Source: JAJRPT01 sp965661945
GTDB lineage: Bacteria > Bacteroidota > Ignavibacteria > Kapaibacteriales > UBA2268
Length of the DNA stretch: 64,000 nt
Assembly: GCA_965661945.1 (NCBI GenBank)
Contig: CBFIFP010000002.1
Span: forward strand, 1-64,000
Direction: 5' to 3'
Numbering within the stretch: the stretch's first letter is position 1; every line of letters begins with the position of its first letter. A model generated the notes under the pieces. It was not told the origin of the DNA. It did not search any database and saw only the letters and a list, made by a program, of their open reading frames with translations. Made by a program: the position numbers and the translations under genes. Below are positions 50,860-59,158 of the stretch, in pieces.

Positions 50860-51120
50860 TAAATAAATATTAATTGAAATTATACTAAGCGAAAATTAAA
50901 GATAGGAGTATTTGCAATATGAAATATTTCTTTTAATAATTTATTTAATAGAATAATAAAAAAGTGGAATTGATAGATTTAAAAATTATAATATTTGATT
51001 AAACGATATAAGTCCATAAATTTAAAGAAATACATTTTTTATTACATTAATAAAATTTTTTGGAAATAACGAAATAATTTTATAATTTTTTATTTTTATT
51101 TTATATTTTATGGAAATTTT
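50860..51120. other. AT-rich intergenic region
   Basis: Very AT-rich, with no clear gene and no strong hairpin seen. It presumably carries the promoter of the small secreted-protein gene at 51121, but no consensus -7/-33 pair was found. Confidence 0.5.
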
Positions 51121-51585
51121 ATGAAATATATTACAATTTTATTGATGTCAATTTCACTTTGTTTTGCGGGTGGAATTAACTTTAAATCAAGTGATAATCA
51201 GTCTATATTTTTGAATAAAAATTTAGAAAATTACACTTCGATTAATGATGCAATACAATCTGAAGATGTTAAAGATGGTGATGTGTTAATCTTAAAAGCG
51301 GGTGAGCACTTTGATGATGTTATTAATATTTCGAAGAGTGTAACTCTAACTTCTTACGCAAATTCTACAATAATTGCAAAGATTAATATTATAAATTCAG
51401 TTGAGTGTATATTTCAAAATATAAAAATGGGATTAGAACCAGAGGGAGATTTATCTGCAAATTTAAACGTGGAGAGCGGAAAACTTATTTTAAATGGCAG
51501 AGTAGAACTTAATGGCACTCTTACTAATACTGCAGAAATTGAAATATCAGACACTTGCGAGTTTGTTCTAAACAATATAAAATAG
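51121..51585 (+). CDS. Small secreted protein, possibly beta-helical
   Basis: A 154-residue protein with a signal peptide (about 1-16, ending C-F-A-G). The mature part starts with I-N-D-A-I-Q-S-E-D-V-K-D-G-D-V-L-I-L-K-A-G, which resembles the opening of right-handed beta-helix (pectate-lyase-like/CASH) proteins. It then runs through short repeated strands (A-K-I-N-I-I-N-S, A-N-L-N-V-E-S-G, L-I-L-N-G-R-V-E-L-N-G-T-L-T-N-T) that look like parallel beta-helix rungs. At this size it would be only a few coils. No sorting tail. Function unknown. Confidence 0.7.
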   Translation: MKYITILLMSISLCFAGGINFKSSDNQSIFLNKNLENYTSINDAIQSEDVKDGDVLILKAGEHFDDVINISKSVTLTSYANSTIIAKINIINSVECIFQNIKMGLEPEGDLSANLNVESGKLILNGRVELNGTLTNTAEIEISDTCEFVLNNIK

Positions 51586-51640
51586 TATTAATAGAAAAAT
51601 TTGGCGCTACTGTTATGGAGTAGTAATTTAAACCTCTCCT

Positions 51641-51672
51641 ACCTTCCGAGCGTACCAAACCCTTCGGAAGGT
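51641..51672. repeat. Inverted repeat (ACCTTCCGA ... TCGGAAGGT)
   Basis: A 9-bp perfect stem, 51641-51649 with 51664-51672, and a 14-nt loop. No T-tract follows immediately, so it is more likely a mobile palindromic element or protein site than a simple terminator. Confidence 0.7.
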
Positions 51673-51783
51673 TCTAACAAAACACAAAAAACATCAACTT
51701 TTTTCAAAAAAAACCAAAAATGTTGAAAAAAAACGAAATAAAATATTACTTTACAAAAACAACCACATAACTCATTGCATTAT

Positions 51784-51809
51784 AAGCCCTCTCCTTTAGG
51801 AGAGGGCTT
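51784..51809. repeat. GC-rich palindromic intergenic element (AAGCCCTCTCC-TTTA-GGAGAGGGCTT)
   Basis: An 11-bp perfect stem with a 4-nt loop, followed by GGGAGAGG (51810-51817), which repeats part of the stem. The form resembles small palindromic elements scattered between genes in Bacteroidota genomes. A degraded relative may lie near 31814-31850. Confidence 0.75.
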
Positions 51810-52267
51810 GGGAGAGGTCTCTTTTGGGTTTGGAAGAAGTCTCTCTTTCGCCTAAAAATCACCCATTTTAGTTTACATAATAATTGCACACAATATTAGT
51901 CATTTTCATTTTTTCCGCCGTAAATATATAATAATACAATCACTTAACAACTCAAAAAACTTTTTTCAGAACATCACGTTTTGCACAAAACCATTGTAAA
52001 AATAATTACTTGATGTGTGTTTTTATCTTTTTAATTTTGTGTATTAGAATAAAAAAACATAATATGATTTTGAATTTAACAAAGAAAGCATTAAGTTTAT
52101 TTTTCTCGATTAAATTATTTTCTTGCTTATGTAAAATGTATTTTATAGATTGCAATCTCATACTTGTAAAACTAAAAAAAACAAAAAAGAAAGTGGGAAT
52201 AAATCCTCAAGATTTTGGATTAGTGATTATCTTAAAATAGGTTTATAAGAATTTAAAGAGAAAAAAA

Positions 52268-54616
52268 ATGTTAATTATTTTAATTTTAATAAATTCGCTT
52301 TTTGCTGCTGATTACTTTATTCCTAAAGTAACTCACTACAATGTATCAAACTACAATTTGAACATTTTGGCATTGGGTGATAATGATTTTGTCTTTTATG
52401 GTGAAAATGGTGGAGTTTTACGTACTTTTGATGCTGGGGAAACCTGGCATCAAAACTACTCTGGAACCGATGCATATATTCGTGATATGTCCTATTACAA
52501 TAATGTTTTATATGGCGTTACGGATAAAGGCGAAATTATAATATCCAACGATAAAGGAGATTTTTGGAAAACTTATAATGTAACTAATGAACCATTAATT
52601 TCAATTGCAATAAATGATGATATTATTTATGTTTGTTCAAATAATGGTAATATTTATATATCTCTAGATTTTGGATTAAATTGGACAAAATCTTCAGAAT
52701 TAAATGGGATAGTGCAGAAATTAATTTATTATGATGGTAGTATATTTGCTCAACTTATTGATGAAAACTCTATTTCTTCTTTAAAAGTTCTAAAAAATGG
52801 AGATGATTCATTCAAAGAATATGATTTACCAAATTTTGCAATAAATAAATATTTTCAAATTCATTTAATTAATGAAGTATTTTACTTAACAACTTATGAA
52901 AATTTTGCAATTTTGGAATCAGAAAATAATTGGGATATTCACAATTTAAGCATTGTTGGGAATTATAAATTTTATCCTAAAGATGAAAATAAAATAATTT
53001 TTGCTTATCCATCTGTTACAAGTGCCTTAATATCTTTTTTTGAATATGATATGTCAACAAAAGGTTTAAAATTAATTGAATCGCATAGAAATTTAGCCCT
53101 CGGATTAGCGGATTATTTAATTAATGATATATGTTTTATAGATGGACTATTATTTGTAACAATGCCTGGTAAAACTATTATCAAATCCAATGATTTAGGT
53201 AAAAATATTGAAATATTATCTTCTTTGTCAAGACGAGGTTTTTCAATATCAACAGTTCATATTATAGATGATAATAATTGGGTTATTCCAAGAAGTGGAG
53301 AAAGTATTGCAGAACTAAGTGCTACTATTTATAAAACCACAAATGGCGGGAAAACATTTTATAAAAATGAAAATTCATTACCGGTTGACACCTCAGAGCA
53401 TAATTATCCTATTTACCCTGTTTTTGATAAAAGTTTTTTTAAAGATATGGAAAATGGAGCTTTTACTTTAAAAGGTGTTGGTGGTTCTACAAGCTACCCT
53501 TTCAATTTTGGAAAAACAAATGATGGAGGTTCTACTTTTCAGTTCAAATTTGATTCAAATTATGTTGGTCGTTCTTATAATACATTTAACTATAAAGATG
53601 AATTTTATCTAACTTCAACTTTACTTGTAAGTAGAAGGTTAAATATTTACAAAATTAATAAAGAGTTTGAAATTGAGTTAATTGGCTATGTTGATAGTGT
53701 TGGAACTAATATAGGTGTTAAATTTTTTATAGATGATGAAAATTTATGGATTTACGGTCAAGATAGAACAAATAAAAATTATTTCATTGCTAAGTCTAAT
53801 CCTAATGACCTAAAATGCGATAAATTATACGTAGAAGATTCACCTGGTTTTTTAGGAGGTTTTTATATGTATAAACAAAACGATAGATACTTCTTTTATG
53901 TTCAAAAAGAAGAATCTGTCAAGAATACTGAAATTTTTGAATTAAATACATCTTCAAATAAATTAGAATTAATCTATTCACCTCAACGTGATAAATATCC
54001 TAATATTGAATTTGAATATTTTACACCAATAAATGAAACAAACTATTTGTCTTTTGGTGATGTAAAAGATAATATTTTTATTCATCGATACATAACTATC
54101 AACGGAACTGACACAACAAGGTATAGAAATCTTGTAAAGATAAATTTTGATGACAAACTTAATGTTGATACATTGTATAAGTTAGACCCCAATATAACTG
54201 TATCTAATGAATTAATTTATCAACAACTAACTGAAAATTATAGCACTTATTATACTTCAATTGCAAATATCTATGTTCCTATGGAAAAAGATAGAATAGA
54301 ATATTACAGCAGTGTAGAAAATAAGGTAGAACGAAACTATTTGTACGTACATCCGCCTTTTCCACAACCTTCAAATAGACAAGTTAAAATAAAGGTATTT
54401 TGGGATATAAAACAACCATTTACAATAGATGATATATCTATTTATAGTTTAAATGGTAAAAAGATTAATACATATAATCAACTCAGAATTGAGAAAGTAT
54501 CTGTCAATTCAGCATATATAATTTGGGGTAATGAAAGTCAAGAACCAGGAATTTACATAGTAAAAATCGAACACGGAACTGAAACAAGATTTGAAAAGAT
54601 TTTGATAATAAGATAA
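52268..54616 (+). CDS. Large secreted propeller-repeat protein with T9SS-like sorting tail
   Basis: A 782-residue exported protein (signal about 1-15, SLFAAD). Most of the length is BNR/YCF48-like propeller repeats, such as T-F-D-A-G-E-T-W (about 54-61), S-N-D-K-G-D-F-W, S-L-D-F-G-L-N-W and T-T-N-G-G-K-T-F. The last ~80 residues are a sorting-domain-like beta-sandwich with I-S-I-Y-S-L-N-G-K-K-I-N and E-P-G-I-Y-I-V-K-I, ending I-L-I-I-R. The plan is shared with the operon at 27-31 kb, but the tail is clearly different from those two. The ligand or enzyme function is unknown. Confidence 0.85.
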   Translation: MLIILILINSLFAADYFIPKVTHYNVSNYNLNILALGDNDFVFYGENGGVLRTFDAGETWHQNYSGTDAYIRDMSYYNNVLYGVTDKGEIIISNDKGDFWKTYNVTNEPLISIAINDDIIYVCSNNGNIYISLDFGLNWTKSSELNGIVQKLIYYDGSIFAQLIDENSISSLKVLKNGDDSFKEYDLPNFAINKYFQIHLINEVFYLTTYENFAILESENNWDIHNLSIVGNYKFYPKDENKIIFAYPSVTSALISFFEYDMSTKGLKLIESHRNLALGLADYLINDICFIDGLLFVTMPGKTIIKSNDLGKNIEILSSLSRRGFSISTVHIIDDNNWVIPRSGESIAELSATIYKTTNGGKTFYKNENSLPVDTSEHNYPIYPVFDKSFFKDMENGAFTLKGVGGSTSYPFNFGKTNDGGSTFQFKFDSNYVGRSYNTFNYKDEFYLTSTLLVSRRLNIYKINKEFEIELIGYVDSVGTNIGVKFFIDDENLWIYGQDRTNKNYFIAKSNPNDLKCDKLYVEDSPGFLGGFYMYKQNDRYFFYVQKEESVKNTEIFELNTSSNKLELIYSPQRDKYPNIEFEYFTPINETNYLSFGDVKDNIFIHRYITINGTDTTRYRNLVKINFDDKLNVDTLYKLDPNITVSNELIYQQLTENYSTYYTSIANIYVPMEKDRIEYYSSVENKVERNYLYVHPPFPQPSNRQVKIKVFWDIKQPFTIDDISIYSLNGKKINTYNQLRIEKVSVNSAYIIWGNESQEPGIYIVKIEHGTETRFEKILIIR

Positions 54617-54934
54617 ACAAAAATAGCAGTAATTAACTTATATCGTCTATTAGAAATAGAGAAAAATGTCATTCAGAGCGTCAGCGATGAATATAGTTTA
54701 AAATTGTAATGTTCTAATATTTTGTAATTTCAATAATTACAACGCTTTTCTATTCAACTGTTTCGCAGTTATGGGGTGTTAGGAGTGGATTCTGTTTTCT
54801 AATAATGTTGCAGTTCTCCGAAGTGAAGAAATATCTACAACTTTATATATTACATAATGTTATAAAACTATTTATATTAAAATATAATCACTAATGGACA
54901 ATATTGTATAACTCTTATTGAAAATGTGGGATTC
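54617..54934. other. Intergenic region between two convergent genes
   Basis: 318 bases with no gene seen. It contains TGTCATTCAGAGCG near 54667, a form like a common Bacteroidota intergenic repeat, and a small AACTG/CAGTT hairpin near 54757-54771. No strong terminator for flgL was identified. Confidence 0.4.
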
Positions 54935-55924
54935 TTACCTTAAAAAGTCAAATAGAGATATTTGGTTAATTCTTGCTCCTACTTGCAGGGCATAGTTTAA
55001 GGCGTTTTCTTGGCGAGTTAGGTTTATAACTGCGTCTGCTATGTCGGTGTCTTCCTGCACAGAGCGGTAATCTTTTAATCGCAATGTTTCGTCAATTAGT
55101 TGATTTTTTAAACCATCAACTCTATTTAGGTAAGTTCCGTTTCTTGCAGCAATTCGGTTAATATCATCATAAAATGTTGCAAGTCCTTGCTGTACTCTAT
55201 CTATATTTTTCATATCATTTTCATTAAAAAAGTCAGAATCAGTTCTTGGACTACCATCTTCATTAAAAGATAATATATTATGCATCTCAATTACTAAATC
55301 AAAAAGTTCATTATTTGGTCCGAATATCTCATTAGCTTTTTGATTAATAACTTGTGAGTTCTTCTGGTCTTTATTTATAATTCTGTCGTTGTTATTCCCT
55401 TTAAATTGAACACTTAACCCCGAAGGATTGTCTTCGGTGGGTTCAACTCCAATAATCTGAAATGGATTTTCATTCATATCAGGGAAATCTCTTTTTATAG
55501 ATTGAGGTGTAGTTTTAGTACCAGCAAAAAGATAATGTCCATTGAAGTCTGTGTTCGCTTCTCTAACTAAATCATCTAATAAACCTCTAAACTGTTCACC
55601 TAAAACTTGTAGGGCTTCTGTATCTTGATTAGTTGAATTGATAGCTTCATATCTTATAGTCTGAACAACATCAGAAACTCTTCTTAATGAATCATCTACA
55701 GCATAAAGCTCTTGTTGAGTTAAATCTAGAATATTAATGTAATTCTCATTTTGAGAAATTTTCTTTTCAAAAAGTTTAATATCAACAACTTTTTCTGGAT
55801 TATCAGAAAGAGTAATTATATCTTTTCCAGTGCTTACTCTTGTTTGAGCTTTATCACGTTCTAATTGAATTTTATTCACGTGTCTTGTAAAGCCAACATA
55901 TTGGGAATTGCTACTAACTCTCAT
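54935..55924 (-). CDS. flgL: Flagellar hook-associated protein FlgL
   Basis: FlgL (HAP3) forms the hook-filament junction next to the filament. The 329-residue protein has the flagellin-like N-terminal coiled-coil (M-R-V-S-S-N-S-Q, then V-S-T-G-K-D-I and L-S-D-N-P) and the C-terminal helix with T-D-I-A-D-A-V-I-N-L-T-R-Q-E-N-A-L-N-Y-A. A variable beta domain lies between about 130 and 240. It is the last gene of the operon and starts 3 bases after flgK, with a GGGAGAT ribosome-binding-like sequence. Confidence 0.95.
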   Translation of the reverse strand: MRVSSNSQYVGFTRHVNKIQLERDKAQTRVSTGKDIITLSDNPEKVVDIKLFEKKISQNENYINILDLTQQELYAVDDSLRRVSDVVQTIRYEAINSTNQDTEALQVLGEQFRGLLDDLVREANTDFNGHYLFAGTKTTPQSIKRDFPDMNENPFQIIGVEPTEDNPSGLSVQFKGNNNDRIINKDQKNSQVINQKANEIFGPNNELFDLVIEMHNILSFNEDGSPRTDSDFFNENDMKNIDRVQQGLATFYDDINRIAARNGTYLNRVDGLKNQLIDETLRLKDYRSVQEDTDIADAVINLTRQENALNYALQVGARINQISLFDFLR

Positions 55925-55927
55925 CTT

Positions 55928-57367
55928 TTATCTCCCTAAATTTATTACGGTTGTAAGAATTTCATTAGTAGTGTTTACAATTCTAGATGCTGCCTGAAAT
56001 GCTTGTTGAAATTTTACTAAATTTACAGCTTCTTCATCGAGATTTACTCCAATCATTGATTCTCTTTGATTTTCCAACTGCTCGAATACAACAGAGGCAT
56101 TATCAAAAAGTCTAAAAGTATCTTGTCGCATCGAACCTACTTTACCAACAAAGCCAGCATAATATTCATAATAAGTTTCGTCACCAATAAAATCTAATTT
56201 ATCAGCAAGCCGAGCAATCCCACGGGCAATATCAGCATTACCTGGTTCACCTGCAGCAGCACTCAATGGTATGTTTCTTGGGTTATTCATCAAATCTGGT
56301 GATAAACGAATAGAAAAAGAAGAATTTGTAACATCGCCAATTTCAAAAAAGTTTCTTTCTGGCGACTCTTCATCAACATCATCTAAACCATACCCTTGAT
56401 TTGTAAGGGTATTGACATTCTCTACAATTGCAGTTGCATAATCATTTAATCTTGTAAAAGCAGAAAATTGATTTGAAGAATCTCGAGGGTCTAAAGTAAC
56501 GTTAAAATGTCTTAAAGAAGCAGAAAGTCTTCCCGAAGAAGGGTTAATATTATTCAGTGCATTACCGTTTTTATCAACAGTAGTAACTCTATAAGTAAGC
56601 TCACCTTCTGATGATACATTTTCCTGTACTTTTAAGGATGTAGCTACATGTTTGGTTACAACATTAATACCATTGATAAACACATTTACAGTTCCGTCAC
56701 CACCTTCAGTTACATTAACATTGGCAATTTCCGACAATTCTTCAAGTAACAATTCTCTTTTATCTATCATTGTCTGAGATTGTTCGTATGCCATAGATTT
56801 ACCTGAACTAAAAGACTGATTCAGCGATGCAATTTCTGAAATTAACCTATTTGATTTCTCTGTAAAATTTCTAATTTCGTTACCAACTTCTGTTCTAGCA
56901 TCAGTCATTAACCGAGACATATAATTAAACTTATCTACAAAAGTATTCCCAACTTCAAGTATATTTTCTCTAAGCCCAACACTTTCTGGTTTTAAAGCAA
57001 GTTCGTCAAACGCCTTAAAAAAATCAGTTATTGAGTTATTCAAATTTTCTGCAGTTGGTTCTGCTAAAATAGTTTCTATTCTTTCTAAAATTTTATCATC
57101 TTGATTTAAACCACTTTTTCTTGATAATGTACTTCTGACTTCTCTATCAAAAAACTCTTCCCTAAAAGTTCTTAATTTGCTCATTAGCACCCCAGTACCA
57201 AGATAATTTCCGTTTTGATACACTGGTTCTGCAGATTCAGCAAATCTAGCATCACGACGTGAATATCCCTCAGTATTAACATTAGCAATGTTATTACTGG
57301 TTATATCAAGTCCCATTCTTTGAGCAAGTAGGGCTTTACGTCCTATTTCTAATGATGCTAATGACAT
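55928..57367 (-). CDS. flgK: Flagellar hook-associated protein FlgK
   Basis: FlgK (HAP1) joins the hook to FlgL. The 479-residue protein has the N-terminal rod/hook-class motif G-L-D-I-T-S-N-N-I-A-N-V-N-T-E-G-Y-S-R (about 19-37), a long helical region (about 90-215), and the C-terminal signature L-D-E-E-A-V-N-L-V-K-F-Q-Q-A-F-Q-A-A-S-R (about 444-463), which pairs with the N-terminal helix in the inner core. It follows the small unknown gene by 21 bases. Confidence 0.96.
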   Translation of the reverse strand: MSLASLEIGRKALLAQRMGLDITSNNIANVNTEGYSRRDARFAESAEPVYQNGNYLGTGVLMSKLRTFREEFFDREVRSTLSRKSGLNQDDKILERIETILAEPTAENLNNSITDFFKAFDELALKPESVGLRENILEVGNTFVDKFNYMSRLMTDARTEVGNEIRNFTEKSNRLISEIASLNQSFSSGKSMAYEQSQTMIDKRELLLEELSEIANVNVTEGGDGTVNVFINGINVVTKHVATSLKVQENVSSEGELTYRVTTVDKNGNALNNINPSSGRLSASLRHFNVTLDPRDSSNQFSAFTRLNDYATAIVENVNTLTNQGYGLDDVDEESPERNFFEIGDVTNSSFSIRLSPDLMNNPRNIPLSAAAGEPGNADIARGIARLADKLDFIGDETYYEYYAGFVGKVGSMRQDTFRLFDNASVVFEQLENQRESMIGVNLDEEAVNLVKFQQAFQAASRIVNTTNEILTTVINLGR

Positions 57368-57388
57368 TTAGTTTTTTTGTTTATTTAA

Positions 57389-57715
57389 TTAAAAAAATAC
57401 ATTTTGTGAAAGTTGAGAATCAAGCGTTTGGATTTTTTCTTTTATTCTATCTGTGTTTCCATATCTCAATTTATTTGATATTTCAAGAAACTCCATACAA
57501 TCAGATAAATTAGAACTTGCTTCTATTAATGATTTCATCTTCTCAATTCTTGTTTTCTTTTGTGAAAAATTCCTAATTGAAGAAGGCACTAAGCGAGCAT
57601 ATACATTCAGCTTTTTTTTTAATTGCAGAAGATCTTCGTCTGGAAGATTTACTGAATATTGTATGATTTCTTTAGCTAACTCATTGGCGATTGTATCTAA
57701 CCTATTGTTTTCCAT
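57389..57715 (-). CDS. Small helical protein in the flagellar operon, unknown
   Basis: A 108-residue, helix-rich soluble protein between flgN and flgK. In many bacteria the neighbouring slot is held by flgM, but no FlgM pattern is recognised. The helices (about 1-30, 30-55, 55-85, 88-105) and the P-S-S-I-R-N-F-S-Q-K-K-T-R-I-E-K segment recall four-helix-bundle proteins of the 23S rRNA-intervening-sequence type, a weak resemblance. A distinctive leader with two hairpins precedes it. Candidate roles are a chaperone or a regulator of filament-stage genes. Confidence 0.75.
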   Translation of the reverse strand: MENNRLDTIANELAKEIIQYSVNLPDEDLLQLKKKLNVYARLVPSSIRNFSQKKTRIEKMKSLIEASSNLSDCMEFLEISNKLRYGNTDRIKEKIQTLDSQLSQNVFF

Positions 57716-57748
57716 AATAATACCTTTTTATATAAATTTTTTATAAGT

Positions 57749-57775
57749 AATCGGGACAGATATTCTGTCCCGATT
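57749..57775. promoter_or_regulatory. Stable 11-bp hairpin inside the flagellar operon
   Basis: AATCGGGACAG (57749-57759) pairs with CTGTCCCGATT (57765-57775), loop of 5. It lies between flgN and the small gene at 57715. No U-tract follows on the minus strand, so an mRNA-stability, processing or translation-control element is more likely than a terminator. Confidence 0.7.
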
Positions 57776-57785
57776 GGAAAATGAG

Positions 57786-57799
57786 CTGCTTCCTTGCAG
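57786..57799 (-). promoter_or_regulatory. Candidate CsrA-binding hairpin (GGA in loop)
   Basis: On the minus strand CTGC-AAGGAA-GCAG forms a 4-bp stem with the hexaloop AAGGAA. CsrA prefers A-N-GGA in a hexaloop; the core CAAGGAAG differs from the consensus CARGGAUG at one place. csrA and fliW are in this window. Confidence 0.45.
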
Positions 57800-57817
57800 T
57801 TCTGAATAATCCATTAC

Positions 57818-58255
57818 TTAAATTTTAACATTGAACACAGCGTTATTATTCTGATTTAATGACCGAATAATATTATTTATGCTTTGTTTGCCACGATTGG
57901 CTAAAATTCTATTTTCATTATTTAATTGAATCAATTTATTATTTAGTTTTGCAATTGAAGTCCGAAGCAAACCAACCTTAGTTTTATTTTCGCCTTTCAA
58001 CTTATTCTCAATCATCGATAATTTTAAATTAACCGCTTCGGTTCTTGAGATTTTAAATAACTCCATAAATAAACTAATTCTTTCATTTTCAATTTTAGAT
58101 AGCTGACCAAGTAAATTATCTTGTTTAGAAATAATATCTGGAATATTTGAAGTTTTATACTCCACAAGGGCGCGATTTTGATATTCAGTAATTAAAACTA
58201 AATCTGTCAAAATCTTTTCTTCTCTTGTTAATAAATCTAAAAAATTATTTATCAT
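57818..58255 (-). CDS. flgN: FlgN-like flagellar chaperone
   Basis: About 145 residues from the ATG at 58255 (M-I-N-N-F-L-D-L-L-T-R-E-E); an in-frame TTG upstream would overlap flgJ. It is a long alpha-helical protein with coiled-coil pattern, including L-L-T-R-E-E-K-I-L near the start and I-S-K-Q-D-N-L-L-G-Q-L, typical of FlgN, the cytoplasmic chaperone of FlgK and FlgL. Position supports this: it lies between flgJ and flgK, 4 bases after flgJ. FlgN sequences diverge a lot, so the call rests partly on context. Confidence 0.85.
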   Translation of the reverse strand: MINNFLDLLTREEKILTDLVLITEYQNRALVEYKTSNIPDIISKQDNLLGQLSKIENERISLFMELFKISRTEAVNLKLSMIENKLKGENKTKVGLLRTSIAKLNNKLIQLNNENRILANRGKQSINNIIRSLNQNNNAVFNVKI

Positions 58256-58259
58256 TTTA

Positions 58260-59150
58260 TTATTCCGTTGTATCAAAGGTATTAAACATTTGAATATAAT
58301 TCTTAACTTTCTTTATGTATGATTGAGTTTCAGGGAATGGCGGTATTCCACCATATTTGTCAATATTAGCCGCACCAGCATTGTAAGCAGCCAACCCTAA
58401 ATCTAAATTTCCGAACTTATCAATCATATTTTTCAAGTATTTACTTCCACCTTGTATGTTCTCTATAGGATTAAATACATTTTCTATGCCAAGCTCATTT
58501 GCCGTACCATCCATTATCTGCATTAAGCCCTTAGCGCCTGCGTTTGAAACAGCGTCTGGTTTCCCAGCACTCTCGGCTGCAATAACTGCTTTAATCAAAT
58601 TCATGTCAATCCCATTCTCACTTGCCGCACTTGAAATCACATCTTTAAATTCGCCGATTCTTTCATTCAATTTTAATTTAAAATTCTCATTTATTTTATT
58701 GGAATTAGTATTCCAATTCAACTCAGTTCCACTTTTTGGATTAAATCCAGCAGCATCAAATTTTGTTATATTATATAAATCTTCCCCACCAGTCAATTGC
58801 TTAAATATCATATCCGCAATTCCCATCCCTTTCCCGACCTTTGACATCTCATCAGCAAAAGCCATATCATTATAACCCTCTAAAGTCTCAGCACCAAAAG
58901 TAGCCATTTGCTCTTTATCTGCCCCCATCGACTTAATACTTCCTTTCATCTCTTTCATTAGCATATTTAAAAACATTGCCTCAAATCCGCGAGCTGCCTC
59001 AGCCATTTTGACTTTTTCAGCCATTGGCATCTTTTGTTTCCCTACAATTTGACCTTCTTTGGCAAGATTTGCGAATCTAGCCATTCTTGCTTCATTCATC
59101 GAATCGTTAGCTTGCAATTTAGTATCAAAATTCATCATATCTAATGACAT
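58260..59150 (-). CDS. flgJ: FlgJ-like protein: rod-binding domain plus lytic transglycosylase
   Basis: A 296-residue protein. The N-terminal part (about 48-115) has the FlgJ rod-cap pattern (A-A-R-G-F-E-A-M-F-L-N-M-L-M-K-E-M), which helps rod assembly. The C-terminal part (about 165-290) is an SLT-type lytic transglycosylase with catalytic E193 (A-A-E-S-A-G), G-A-K-G-L-M-Q-I-M (205-213) and A-A-Y-N-A-G. In enterobacterial FlgJ the second domain is a glucosaminidase instead, so the muralytic half here is of another fold. It would open the wall for the rod. A GAGG precedes the ATG. Confidence 0.93.
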   Translation of the reverse strand: MSLDMMNFDTKLQANDSMNEARMARFANLAKEGQIVGKQKMPMAEKVKMAEAARGFEAMFLNMLMKEMKGSIKSMGADKEQMATFGAETLEGYNDMAFADEMSKVGKGMGIADMIFKQLTGGEDLYNITKFDAAGFNPKSGTELNWNTNSNKINENFKLKLNERIGEFKDVISSAASENGIDMNLIKAVIAAESAGKPDAVSNAGAKGLMQIMDGTANELGIENVFNPIENIQGGSKYLKNMIDKFGNLDLGLAAYNAGAANIDKYGGIPPFPETQSYIKKVKNYIQMFNTFDTTE

Positions 59151-59158
59151 AAAAACCT

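Larger units (their letters stand above)
51586..52267. other. Intergenic region with palindromic elements, no convincing gene
   Basis: 682 bases holding two GC-rich inverted repeats (listed separately) in otherwise AT-rich DNA. A short open frame at 52010-52240 is unlikely to be coding: its residues are dominated by K, I, L, F and C without pattern. The last ~100 bases lead into the secreted-protein gene at 52268. Confidence 0.5.

Noticed and set aside
52010..52240. 76-codon open frame in the intergenic region
   Set aside because: Residue composition is that of random AT-rich DNA, with no domain, promoter or conserved pattern.
57749..57775. 11-bp hairpin as a transcription terminator within the flagellar operon
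   Set aside because: No U-tract follows on the minus strand, and flgK-flgL downstream show no convincing separate promoter.
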